Position numbers and translations under genes: made by a program. The notes under the pieces were generated by a model that did no database searches, was not told the DNA's origin, and saw nothing but the letters and a program-made list of their open reading frames with translations. Shown piece after piece: positions 10,767-21,400 of a stretch of 64,000 bases of DNA. Position 1 is the stretch's first letter; each line of letters starts with the position of its first letter. Origin of the DNA: Epithemia pelagica (lineage: Eukaryota; Bacillariophyta; Bacillariophyceae; Surirellales; Surirellaceae); contig OX337238.1 of NCBI GenBank assembly GCA_946965045.2, positions 310,001 to 374,000 on the forward strand, given 5' to 3'.

Positions 10767-11897
10767 TCACTTATTGGTCACAATCCTTGGCCGCAGTGAT
10801 TGGATTTGAACCATGGAGAGAGATACCAACCGTCGGAAGATTGTCGAGTGCCGGTCCATCAGTGGAAGGAATTCCAAAAAGTCTTCTCCTGCGGCCCCAC
10901 TGCCTCCCACCACCACAATTCCCCTGGAAACAGTAACAATACTACACCCTTGACGCATTCGTGTCAAAAAAGGGAGCCTCCACACAGTATTGTTCTTGGT
11001 ATCCATAACCACAATAGCCCTGTCGCGTCCTCGAGCCACAACCAGACAGGATCCCACTTTGGTAGTCGCAAAGGCACATCCAGGGTTGGGAAGTGTCAGG
11101 TCAAGGTGTGTCTTCCAAGAAGATGGAAAGCAACTTGTTGCATTTTGGCCATGGATCGGACGATTGATATCCATGTAGTCGACCGTGCTACAGAACACAA
11201 AAGCACTGCCTCCCAAAAACCCATTGCATCCTCCAACGACATGGATGCGATTACCAATCGCTGCAATTCCACAGCTGCGTCGAGGATGCGGTAAGGAGGG
11301 TCCCGAAACGACACACGAAACTGGACCTGTTGCTGTTGTGGTGTCAATAATTTCGACCAAGGATACAGGCATTCCCTTGTGCTCCCCACCCACCACCACC
11401 AGAAAACGATCGTGCACAGCCGTTACCGCACAGGCCGAACGAGCCGTCGACAGTCGACACGGTAACGTGGTCCAAGGTTTTTGTGGTTGATCGATTGATG
11501 GTCGTGGAATTAAATCCTCAATGTGGATCCGCTCTATGCTATCCAGTCGCGAGTAGTAATGCTGGGAATGGTTGTATCCACCAATTGCGTACACGCTTCC
11601 GTTGCAAACGACGGCTCCCGGACTACATCGTTCTTCGTTCATTCGCGAACCTTCTTGTCCCACGTTCGTTTCCATGTTCCACAAAATGACCGAGGCCGTT
11701 GTACCATCATCAGGTCGATTGCCGCCAAGAACAACGATGATTTGTTGCACGACAACGGACGCATGGTCAAAACGCGATCCCAACAAGGACGACGGTCTTC
11801 CGCAGGGTCTCCATTGCGGTTCCAGAGTGTTATCCTCGTTTGCAAAAGTGAGTTCGGAGAGATGAGCTTGTTCTTGGATGCTTGATGACCTTGACAT
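10767..11897 (-). CDS. Kelch-repeat beta-propeller protein (intact copy)
   Basis: The protein has 376 residues. The ATG at 11897 is the first in frame after an upstream stop; a TTG-led extension has no ATG. Kelch blades are marked by V-V-L-G-G, A-I-G-G-Y, V-V-V-G-G-E-H, H-V-V-G-G-C and V-V-V-G-G-S. Between these diglycine strands are blade ends such as S-V-E-I-I-D and T-V-D-Y-M. There is no F-box, BTB or signal peptide. Such propellers are usually protein-interaction scaffolds (family knowledge); the partner is unknown. It is the only undamaged Kelch member of the triplicated block and is also homologous along its length to the frameshifted copy at 23246-24632. Confidence 0.8.
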   Translation of the reverse strand: MSRSSSIQEQAHLSELTFANEDNTLEPQWRPCGRPSSLLGSRFDHASVVVQQIIVVLGGNRPDDGTTASVILWNMETNVGQEGSRMNEERCSPGAVVCNGSVYAIGGYNHSQHYYSRLDSIERIHIEDLIPRPSIDQPQKPWTTLPCRLSTARSACAVTAVHDRFLVVVGGEHKGMPVSLVEIIDTTTATGPVSCVVSGPSLPHPRRSCGIAAIGNRIHVVGGCNGFLGGSAFVFCSTVDYMDINRPIHGQNATSCFPSSWKTHLDLTLPNPGCAFATTKVGSCLVVARGRDRAIVVMDTKNNTVWRLPFLTRMRQGCSIVTVSRGIVVVGGSGAAGEDFLEFLPLMDRHSTIFRRLVSLSMVQIQSLRPRIVTNK

Positions 11898-12228
11898 TGT
11901 GTGCCGTAGCTTTGGTTTCTTGCGCAGCGAGCTTTCCTTTTTGTCTTTGTTGCCATCGTCATTTTCTTCTGCTCTTCCATACAAGATTCTTCATTCTTCC
12001 CTATCCCGTGACACGTCATCGTCCGCACGGCTGAAACTCTCGCGAGTCCCTCAACAAGATCTTCCGGTCGCGTGTTCCTAAGTAAGGCTTACTCTTGCGA
12101 GTCCTCCCAGTTTCCTCAAATGGAGGTCGCATTTAACGGAATCGGTTCGACAAGTCCCGGAAGGACGTGACTCAGTCCTGAAAAGGCGAATGACGACATT
12201 TCTCAAAAACTACGAAGGGTGGTGAACC

Positions 12229-13230
12229 ATGAGCAGCAGCAGCAACAACAACAACAACAACAACCACAGGGATACGGACGTCTCCTCCTCGTCGTCGAAT
12301 GAAACCTCCTTCCAAGCACCAGCTGCAGCTGGCACTGTTGGTAGTAGTGAAGCCATGCCCCAGAGTTCGGCTTCCAAGCTGAAACAAGCCATTCCATCCA
12401 AACGTGTTGGGTCCTCACCTTTGATGGAAATCAAGAGAATGATGGGAGACGATTGTGATCGACCAGCCTGTGATGACGTCACCAACAAACTGCAACAACT
12501 ATTCATGACGACATCATCCCAAGGTTCGACATCACCACCAACGAGCAACAAACCGGCAAACGACGAGCACCAACAGTCCATGCCATGTCCGCCGAGGAGT
12601 GGCGAAATCGGTCACTCCAGTTGGAACTTGCTTCATTCCATGGTACGACGGCATACATTGTTTGGATTCACACGATTGGCACACTCATTTCTCATGGAAT
12701 GATCGGCTCTCAAAATAACATGATGCTTTCTTCTTCTTCTTTTCATCGATCCAATCCTCACAGACGGCCTGGTATCCGGACCATCCCTCTCCCCAAGATC
12801 GGCAACACATGAAACACTTTTTTGCCGCCGTGGCTCAGTTTTATCCCTGCACGTGGTGCGCCCATGATTTTCAACAGAATTTAGAGGATCATCCGGTGCG
12901 GTAGGTGTGGCTGGCGGTCACCACACACGAGAGAGAGGACTCGACTCTGACTGTTTCTCTCTCTCTGTCCCCGATCCATACATACTCAATACAGTGCTTG
13001 TGTTCTTTTCTTCTTGTCGTTTTGTTCGTGTTGTTTGGTTGTTGTTGGTCCACTTCTACTACTCCAGAACGGAATCACGAACCGAGCTCTGTCAATGGCT
13101 CTGTGAACAACACAATCTCGTGAATGAAAAATTGGGCAAACCATTGTTTCCCTGTGATATAAAAACCTTGGACGAACGATGGCGAAAAAGCAGCCGATCG
13201 GAATGTACTCAACGAGGAGGTGGCCATTGA
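12229..13230 (+). CDS. ERV1: FAD-linked sulfhydryl oxidase, Erv1/ALR family
   Basis: Three exons (12229-12642, 12764-12900, 13068-13230) join to a 237-residue protein. Introns are GT-AG (gtacga...cacag and gtaggt...ctccag), and the joins restore family sequence. The order is an N-terminal low-complexity N/S-rich region (about 1-110), [31 protein letters not shown] (the redox-active CxxC next to FAD), W-L-C-E-Q-H-N-x-V-N-x-K-L-G-K-P (FAD binding) and L-D-E-R-W-R. Erv1 oxidises Mia40 in the mitochondrial intermembrane space in opisthokonts (established). Stramenopile location and partner are inferred. A C-terminal C-x-x-C shuttle is not obvious, but cysteines are present near the end. Confidence 0.92.
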
Positions 13231-13541
13231 TTCTGGCTCTTGTGGAATGTACAATCTAGTACTAGTGCGTTGTGGAGCAGTGAGAACCAATTATTTGCAA
13301 GCAATTGCTAATGGAGGAGTACAAATGCAAAGATCAAGACGGTGTGGTGCAAGACACGTGTGCTGTCATGCACCATTGTTATTGTAGACGGACCATGTTG
13401 GGAGTTGCTCAATTGGTGTTAGATGACAACGTAGAGTTGAGGAGGAGTAAAAGACCGAGACAGACGGGGCATATTGGAACGGAACGACCACTTCAATCGC
13501 ACAAGCGTATCGATGATAAAGACCCGAATAGTATGGAATTA
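13231..13541. other. Convergent intergenic region
   Basis: This lies between the converging ERV1 and methyltransferase 3' ends. No gene, repeat or RNA was recognised. Confidence 0.5.
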
Positions 13542-14484
13542 TTACTTTTTCATGGCCTTGACAATGTAGAGTGGATCGGATCGTCCCGGATTGGGGGAAA
13601 TATCCACGGACGACGGCGGCTCAAAAAGGCCACTGTAATGAAAAAAGCTTCCCGCAATAAAAATATGTTCCAAATCACTGGTTTGCAACCAAATGGAAAA
13701 GGCCTTTGTGGGAAAACACCGATTGCTCATGCTCAAAATACATTGTCCGCCCGGTTTGAGGACACGTCCAATTTCTTGAAAAATTTCCAAGGGTTGTGTC
13801 AAGTAATCGACCGACACGACGCACGTGACCACGTCAAAGGTATTGTCCTCCACGGGTATAGTGGGATCTTGATTCAAGTCCTTGACAATGTAGTCCGTCA
13901 AGACGGGGTTTTGCCGCAATTCGTCGGCATTCATGCCCAATCCAATCACCTGGTCGCCACCCGTCCAGTCGGTCGGATAATGACTCACCCACGAGGAACA
14001 CAAATCCAAGACGTTTTGTCCGTCTTGAAAGCAACTCGAGTAGTATTGGGTCAAGGCGGACACTGCGGGCTTTTGTTATTTGAAACGTGAGGTGTAGATG
14101 TCATTGCAATGTATTTTTGTCATGTGAGAGCATTGGAGGAATGACAGTGTGTCATGTGTTTTCTTTCGTACGTACATCATCAATGTGGTACACGAGGCGT
14201 GGTTGATCGTAAAAGATGAAATCATCACTTTCATCCATGCGAGTGAAATCTTCCTTGGAATAGGGCCACGCGGCGGGCCATTTGGGATTGGTCAAGACCT
14301 TTTCGGCCATGGATTGGCCTCCTCCCGCCAAGAGGGCCGACAGGGGATATCGAAAGCCTGGAACACGACCTGGCATGGCAAAAAAGGCGGCCGATACCAC
14401 ACCACTGTGAGTATGGAGACAGGAGAATGTCACCAACTGGAAAATTACAAGAAGGCTGGTACTGGAGCGGCTCGAGTTCGCCAT
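13542..14484 (-). CDS. SAM-dependent methyltransferase, probable organelle-targeted
   Basis: Two exons (14484-14176 and 14069-13542; 106-nt intron gtacgt...aaaag) give 277 residues. The splice joins Y-H-I-D-D to P-A-V-S-A-L-T-Q-Y-Y in phase 0. The N-terminus (ATG at 14484) is a hydrophobic signal-like segment ending V-V-S-A-A-F-F-A-M-P, resembling the diatom plastid signal/transit junction, though less clear than the AFAP form. The class I fold shows V-L-D-L-C-S-S-W-V-S-H-Y, G-L-G-M-N-A-D-E-L, F-D-V-V-T-C-V-V-S-V-D-Y-L and L-K-P-G-G. S-N-R-C-F-P-T-K-A matches a cyanobacterial/plastid methyltransferase group of unknown substrate. Confidence 0.82.
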
Positions 14485-14992
14485 GGTCAATTGACGTTTG
14501 GCATCAGAGCGCGAAGGAAAATTACAACGTGTGAGTCATTGATGCCAAAGGCCAAAGGCGTGCCCTTCTACAGTCTTTGACCTACTCTATTATAAACCAA
14601 TCGATTCGCTTTTCAGACGCCTCTTAGTCGCTCCGACGATGTCAGTTTGCTATGCCACACAGATCAATGTTTAGGGACTGACCTAGGAGTATACGACTCC
14701 TGATGGGAGGAATTGATGCTTAAAAAATCATGAGAAATGTCGTTTGCAACATTAATCTTCGACAAAAGCTGTCCTTCAACTGATCGGGGTTACGTGACAG
14801 TGTGTCATCCAAGTCAGGTTTGAACAATACAACAAGGCGGTGTTGCAGTTTCGTCCACCACTAGGTAGGTTGTTCTTCACGACACTTTCACCGCCGTGGT
14901 ATCCATTTCGAAAAAAAAGCATGAAAGGAACGAGGCCGTCGAATGAAAACCCTCACGAGACACAATCAGTCAACCACTGTGGGTCGGTCTTT
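14485..14992. other. Intergenic region, nothing recognised
   Basis: This lies upstream of the methyltransferase and downstream of the J-domain gene. No conserved frame or structured repeat was seen. Confidence 0.5.
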
Positions 14993-15718
14993 CTATCGAT
15001 CTCGTGGTGGTACTGGTGGTTGTTTCGAATTGCCCGCGCGAACCGACGCATTCGCTCCATCCCAGGGTTGAAATTCTTTGGGTTGGACCCATTTGTTGAG
15101 TCCTCTTCCGACACTACTGGTTCGTTCCTTTCGTGTGGCATTACCATCGCTGAGGTATTCGGCCGGCCGTTGCGAGTCCACTATGCCTCGTCCGTCGGGA
15201 TGTCCCAACAAGCCCGTCTGTTTGGGAAGCGCTGCGGCCGGTGCCGGTCGTTTCTTGGCCACACCCGCCACATCGGTTCGGTTGATGGCAATGCGGTCTC
15301 CATTTCGCCAAATACTGACTCTCCATTCGTCATCCTTCTCGTTGGACATGCCCTGAGGGTTGGAGTGGACATTGATGAGCGTTTGATAGGCGTGTTGCAA
15401 GTCTTGAAATTTTTGAGCTGCTACTTTGGGAGAATCGTCACGATTGCGATCGGGATGGAGTTCCAACGATTTTTGTTTGTAGGCTTGTTTAATTTCGGCC
15501 AATGTTGCGCCATCGCCCCATTGCAAACCTAGCTGGGCATACGGATCACTCCGCTTCATGTGGTCCGTGTTGGTGAAGTACGAACGAGAAGAAGGAGGAC
15601 AAGAACATGAAGCCGCCATTGTGCAGGGCCCAGCAATCGTTACTCGACGGTGAAACCCATACCAACCTGCAGGACGGCGGTGGAACCATGGGAGAATCGA
15701 GTGTCGGTGAATCATCAT
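14993..15718 (-). CDS. J-domain (DnaJ-like) protein
   Basis: A single-exon 241-residue frame with an ATG at 15718 (a second Met follows directly). Residues 1-50 are rich in Arg, His, Ser and Trp with few acidic residues, like an organellar presequence. The J-domain follows at about 58-120: D-P-Y-A-Q-L-G-L, helix II I-K-Q-A-Y-K-Q-K-S-L-E-L, the H-P-D motif that stimulates Hsp70 ATPase, and helix III with F-Q-D-L-Q-H-A-Y-Q-T-L. The C-terminal half is basic and P/Q/R-rich with no cysteine-rich zinc domain, so it is a class III (type C) J-protein. The Hsp70 partner and compartment are not determined; mitochondrion or plastid is inferred. Confidence 0.88.
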   Translation of the reverse strand: MMIHRHSILPWFHRRPAGWYGFHRRVTIAGPCTMAASCSCPPSSRSYFTNTDHMKRSDPYAQLGLQWGDGATLAEIKQAYKQKSLELHPDRNRDDSPKVAAQKFQDLQHAYQTLINVHSNPQGMSNEKDDEWRVSIWRNGDRIAINRTDVAGVAKKRPAPAAALPKQTGLLGHPDGRGIVDSQRPAEYLSDGNATRKERTSSVGRGLNKWVQPKEFQPWDGANASVRAGNSKQPPVPPRDR

Positions 15719-16350
15719 TGTCTATTGTCTGTGTTCGGCTTGCTTCAAATTTTGTGGGAAGGAACGGCGCAAATTTCCGATTCGGATGATGACGTGGACT
15801 TTGGGTCGAATCCACGACTGATTCCATTCATAGCTGTGACGTAGCATCCGGGTCGCATCCAAGAATACCTTTGATGTGTACGGTTAGCACTGGTAGCTAC
15901 TCCCACATATCTATTCATCAGAAGAGACAACAGGAGGAAATCATCATGTAACGTTCCAAATATTAATGGAAGAGAGTTATGGTGTATCTAGACAATAACA
16001 CACAAGCTCAAACGCGATCTACACTGCATCTCCAGCGTTGATATTTTTCCGAGATGTGAGCAACAGTTGGTGGTGAAGCATCCCTCAAGATATTCCTTGG
16101 TCGACGGCATGTGCCCGACTTTTCAGTACCGAGTATGGAACGCAACCATAACTGGGAATATAGTTCGTCCTGTTCTAGTAAGGTCATTAACACTGTGCGT
16201 GGATTCCATATTGTATGGACGGTTTTCGTACATGACAGGATCCCCTTTTCTTCCAGCCTCCCCCATGTCCATTGCTCGGCCATATCCATGACCAGGGTCT
16301 TTTCAGTGTGTGATAGGGTCAATTTTGGTTTCCCGCAACGTGTCCGTCTC
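15719..16350. other. Intergenic region, nothing recognised
   Basis: This lies upstream of the J-domain gene and 3' of the coiled-coil gene. Short open frames have no recognisable domain. Confidence 0.5.
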
Positions 16351-17950
16351 TCAAAAGGATGGAGATGTAGGATCCTCCTCCGTGGCGGACTCAACCTCCA
16401 AAATGATATCCTCTTCGCATTTCGGTTGTCGTTCCTCTTTTGCATCTTGCTGTTCTTCCTCTTCGCATTTCGGTTGTCGTTCCTCTTTTGCATCTTGCTG
16501 TTCTTCCTCTTCTAGAATAGCTTGTTCTGCTGGTTCCTCGGGTGCTTGGTTCTCTTCTTCTTCTTTTTGAGATGGATCTTGCTTTGGTTCCTCTTGTGGC
16601 GTTTCTTCTTCTTCTTGTTGTTGTTGTGGTTTGGACTCTTGAAGTCCTTGAATGCGTTCTTCCAAGGTCCGTACACTACCTTGAATTTGTTGCAACAAGG
16701 CCGTCTTGTCTCCAAGCTCGGCCTGGAGACGTTCCATGTCATTTGTCGTGTCTCTGCTATTGTTGTTGTGGTTGGTTGTGGTCATTGGCAGAGGCTTGGA
16801 TTGTTGCCATTGCGTTTGAAGGCGAACCGCCATTTGTTTGGTTTCATCACATTCGTGTCGCGCTTCCCGCAAGGACGCTTCCAATAAAGCGGTTTGGGCC
16901 TGCAGGGATTCAATTTGCAAGCGGACATCCTCGTCGATACAATTATCATTCGTATTATTCGCAGCGGTATCGGCCGTCGGTTCGTCCCGTGGCGGATTCC
17001 TTTGGAGCTATTATAGATCCCGAATGTGCCAATGGACAAACCAACATGAGAATCAACCAACCACACACACAAGCGAACGGCAACAAACGAATACTACGGG
17101 GGACCAAACGTACCAATTGTTCCACCGCTCGTTTCTCTGCTGGATCGCCATCCAGGATGCGTTGCAACTTTTCCTTGGCTTGTTGCAAATCCTGCAACTT
17201 GGTTTCCGAGTGCGCCGCTCGTTCCATCAACTGGTCCGTGGTGGTGGTTGCGGCAGCGGAAAAGGAGCGAGGGTTGGCGGGTGTGGAATGTCGAGAAGTC
17301 GTCGCCGCCGCCAAGGACTCCTCCAGTTGCTGGATTTTTCGTTGCGCGGAGGATAACTCCTGTTCTTTGACCACCAATTTCTGTTGGGCTTGTTGATACC
17401 ACCCCAAGGCTTCGACCTTTTCGGCTTCCACGGACAATATACGAGTCTCCAAGGTAACTCCACTCTCATCGGCGACAGGATGATGATAGCTTGTTCGTGT
17501 TTTCTTGGTGGGCGATCCCGTCGTCGATTGTTGTTGTTGCTGCAAGGACTGGTCCAATTGACGTTGGAGTTCTTTGCGATGCTCGGTCAAACGGTCAAAG
17601 GCTCCCTCCAACGATTCACGCAAGGTCCGTTCTCGGTCCGATACCTTTTCGCTTTCCTCCAGCCGATGGGACAAATCTTCAATTTGCCGTTTGAGAGTAC
17701 GAATGACTCGTTTGTCGGCTTCAGTGGCTGCTGCCGCAGCGGCTGCATCACTGGTGGTCCTTCTATGGTCCCCCACAGCCGACGGCGACGCAGCTTGTTC
17801 TTGTTCGTTTGCGAGTGATGAGGATGCTGCTGTAGTACTAATAGTATTTGTGGATTTGAGAGCAAGCATCGACTTGAGAGCGCGAATGTTCTGGAGGAAC
17901 CGATCCTGAGGATCCGCCGCCTTGTGCACGGTTGCCGTATTGGATGACAT
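16351..17950 (-). CDS. Coiled-coil protein with acidic tail
   Basis: Two exons (17950-17114 and 17007-16351) are separated by a 106-nt intron with donor gtacgt and acceptor aatag. The phase-0 join continues the coiled coil, giving 497 residues from the ATG at 17950. The sequence shows an N-terminal A/S/T-rich region and heptad-like coils at about 80-150, 190-240 and 255-380 (for example R-V-I-R-T-L-K-R-Q-I-E-D-L-S-H-R-L). The C-terminus is E/Q-rich. In it a 16-residue unit E-E-Q-Q-D-A-K-E-E-R-Q-P-K-C-E-E is repeated twice at 16405-16500, from a recent 48-bp duplication. No family was recognised. A structural or tethering role would be a guess. Confidence 0.75.
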
Positions 17951-18491
17951 GGTCGACACCCTTCAAGAAGTACTATATGTTTTCCACAAAAGATAGATGG
18001 CGTTGTTGTTCCAAACACTGACCACGCAATTTCGACAGAGAGCGCGACAGAGAGTCGTCGCATAGCCAACATAGGTACTCCTCTTGAGACACAGAAATGT
18101 CCTAGGAATACAAGTTTGGAGTCGGAGAAGGTCCGTCCACTTGAACTCATGACAATGATGATGAAGAAGACTATATGATCAAGGACAGGAATCTCTGGTG
18201 AATGACAATGATGATGAAGAACACACTATGATGAAGGACAAAAGAATCTCAGTGGTGAATGGCATCTGCCCCCAACTCATTGCAGCACGGCCTACAAAGG
18301 AGAAATTTTATCTCTCGGGTTTCTATTGTTACTATTCACACAACATCGATGATTCATCACAGTCCTTCTGTACATCCCAAGTGTACACACTATGTTTGGG
18401 TGGGAAAGATTCGTGTTTTCTGGCATGCAATCACATGGAAGCATCCTTTACTTAACTCTAGGATACCACTGGACACCAAACAACCAACATA
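17951..18491. other. Intergenic region with a short degenerate tandem duplication
   Basis: No gene was recognised. A unit beginning acaatgatgatgaagaa and ending ggtgaatg occurs twice (about 18150-18202 and 18203-18260) with small differences. Confidence 0.6.
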
Positions 18492-21400
18492 TCAGTCTTC
18501 CATGGCATCTAAAGACTTCTTCAACTTGGGTGGCCCTCCTTCGGTTGCTTTCTTTTTCCCATCTTTCTTTTTACTTGATTTCTTTCGTTCCTCACCTCCC
18601 GTGGTCCCCTCCCCGCTGTCATGTTTATATCCTTTCTTGATCTTGCGCTTTGAGGATCCCGGCGATTGTTTGGGCGACGATGTTGGAGATTTGTCTGCCT
18701 TTTTTGCTTTGGACCGCTTCTTTTCGAATTCTGCCGACCCATTCAATCGCTCGTGTGTCGATGATTTCTTGCTTTTGCGCTTTTCCATGTCCGCCGATTG
18801 GTGCAATTTATCTTGAGTCGACTTCTTTTTGGCCCTTTTGACTTCACCTTCAACGAGGACGCCAAATTCTTCCGATGACTCATTGTTTGTGTCCAGAGAT
18901 ATCTTCGAAATGCCAGTGTTTTCGTCAGTCTTGTCGGCGGAAGACTTCTTTATTCTGGATCGTTTAGGAGAGCCCGTCCTTCCTACTTCCATTGTAAGTC
19001 TTGGAGACATTTTCAGACCGTTTTCAACGTTTTCCACCTTGTCCTTCTTGGACTTTGCCTTTGGTGTTTGTTCTCCAACTTCAGAGGACCTATGTTTCGA
19101 TCTGGATGAACCATCTCCAAACTGATCTTTCAACTTGGACGAGGATCCTGTCGAACTACGACGCTTGGTGTGCTTCTTTTTCTCTGCCTCTGTATCTCTC
19201 GGAATGATTACTCCACTTATGCTTTTGCGCTTTGGAGTCTTTTTCTTTACAGCACTTTCTGTATCTCTGTTGAGAGTAGAGGATGCCAAACTGCGTCGCT
19301 TCGGCTTTTTCTTACGGGTTCCTTCATCTTTTGTCACTTGGAACTCTCCTCTTTCCTGGGTCTCTTGTACCAGGTCAGCGTTTGTAGATTTTACTTCATC
19401 TCCGCTATGCGGCTGCTTGTCGCTTTTGTCTTTCTCCAAATCATCTACTTGGATTTGTTTCCTCGAGGCGTCTTCAGAAGTAATCGATCTACGAAATAAC
19501 CCCCTTGACTTTTTCTGCTGTTGCACGGGGATCTTGACTCCTTCCGTCGTCTCGTCGTTGGCGTCATCGGAAGTGCTTTGAGTTTTCCCAACTTCTCTGG
19601 CCTCATTGTCATCGGTAGAAGACGTCACACTTTCGTTCCTCTTGCTCCTTCCACGACCAAAGAGGCCAAAAAAACCGTTGCGTTTTTTCTCGGATTGCTT
19701 TTCCTCAGAGCCTTCCGCAACATCAACCGTTTCTTCGGCGGAATCTTTGTCGGTAGTGACAGCATCAGCTGATTCATCAATGCGATCCGAATCGTCGACC
19801 GTGCCCTCATCTGTCTCACCTTTAGTTTCGCTTTGTTTCTGATGTTCGTGACCAGATTCGGTCAAAGGATTTCCAGACTCTGTCGATGCTGGCCATCCAT
19901 TATTCGATGAAAAGGCGTTCTGAGAACTTTCCGCATTGGCCGAAGTTTCCTTCTCACCATGTTTCAAAATCCCTGTATCGGTTCCCTCCGTACTCTGTTG
20001 GCTCTGTGTCTGTTCAGCGTCTGGAAACGCACTCCATCCAGCTTCAAAAGCCACGGACTCTACTTCGGCCGCCTCACGCCCATCGTTTCCGTCATCGCCA
20101 CTTTTTTCCATGGTTTCTTCGGACTCGGTTGCGACTGACTTCTCTGGACCCTCCTTTATCGTGTCCGTCATCGGAGTCTCAAAGAAACCAAAAGCAGTGT
20201 CGAATCCTTTCGTCTCCGTAGAGGATATGGCATTCTCAGAAGCTGCATTTTCAGCACTGCTTCCAAAATCAGCTTTGTCTTTCTCTTGTTGGGAAAGTTC
20301 ATCTGCATCGAATCCACCGGGTTCAGAAGTTTTACTGCTTGCTTCGTCAAGTTTCTGGCTTTCAATAGTGCGATCGGTGGGAGGGTCTGGAGCACTACTA
20401 ACACCGGAAAACAGTCCAGTACCAGGTGGATGGCCACTAGGATCTATCCTAACCATGCTTTCGGGTTCTTCATCCTCTCCTTCCGAAGAATCACCGTGGT
20501 CGACAGAGGCTCCATTCTCGGATTCTAATGTTTGCAACTCGGTGCTTGCGGTTTCAATATCCTCACTTGCCACCTGCTTCTTCACTTCGTTTGTAGTGTC
20601 TCCCTCGTCATTTTGATCGACTGTAACTTTATCAAAGGTCTCATCCATGGCCATCTCCTCCGTTTTATCAGACTGTGGTCGCAAAACCTCTGTTTCTTCC
20701 ATTTTCTCCGGCTCTTTACCGTTCATTCCAGCCTCACTCTCTGTAATATCTCCAGTCAGAACCGCTCTTTCATCAGTCTCATGGCCCTCAGCATTGCCAT
20801 TTGCATTGACACAAATTGATTCTTCTTTGGATTCCTCAGTCTTTTCCGTCATCACACTAGGCTCTGGGCCGTCATGAAAAGAATCGCCAAATGACGCAAA
20901 TGGAGCGGCGTTGTGGTCTTGATGATCACCATCATTTGGATTGTCATCCTGGCCCACAGCAGCCGCAGGATTCAATGCATCCCCCGTGTTTTCGTCCACT
21001 GATGGTTGCGTCACGGTTTCATCCGGTCCATCCACATGAACAACAACATTTTCTGATCCATCCTGTTGGGTGCCCATGCCAGTATTCGAGTCCGTAAAAG
21101 AGACCCTTGCATCCATAGTTTCTTCGGGCATTCGTTCATCATCGTTCTCTGGTTCATCCATTTCGATTGGCGATTTCATGGTATCCTTAAAATGGTCCTT
21201 ACCCTGACTGGATGATTCATCCACATTCTGTGAATCAATGGTTGCAATGTTGTCTCCTGACTCACCAATTTCGTTGTTAGTATAAGGAGCGACCGGTTCC
21301 TTTGGTCCTATACGATCGTCGTCGTCACGTCCATCTTCTTCCTCGTCGTCGTCTTCTTCTTCTTCGAAAGACTCGTCCGAGTTGTACCGCGTCACGGTCT

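Larger units (their letters stand above)
1..12070. repeat. Tandem triplication of a three-gene block
   Basis: Three homologous units follow one another: A about 1-2740, B about 2740-8310 and C about 8310-12070. In each, the order is an FHA/kanadaptin-like gene (+), a secreted beta-helix gene (-) and a Kelch gene (-). Matching landmarks recur, such as the C-terminal motif DDTWRPPKDQDGSGYT, the beta-helix terminus CDCQC, and the phrase gagtcccyccacacgatctt upstream of the next gene. Units A and B share the same loss of the Kelch N-terminal third, joined at the same point. A and B therefore share a more recent ancestor, and C keeps the older state. This was read by eye; percent identities were not computed. 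Confidence 0.85.
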
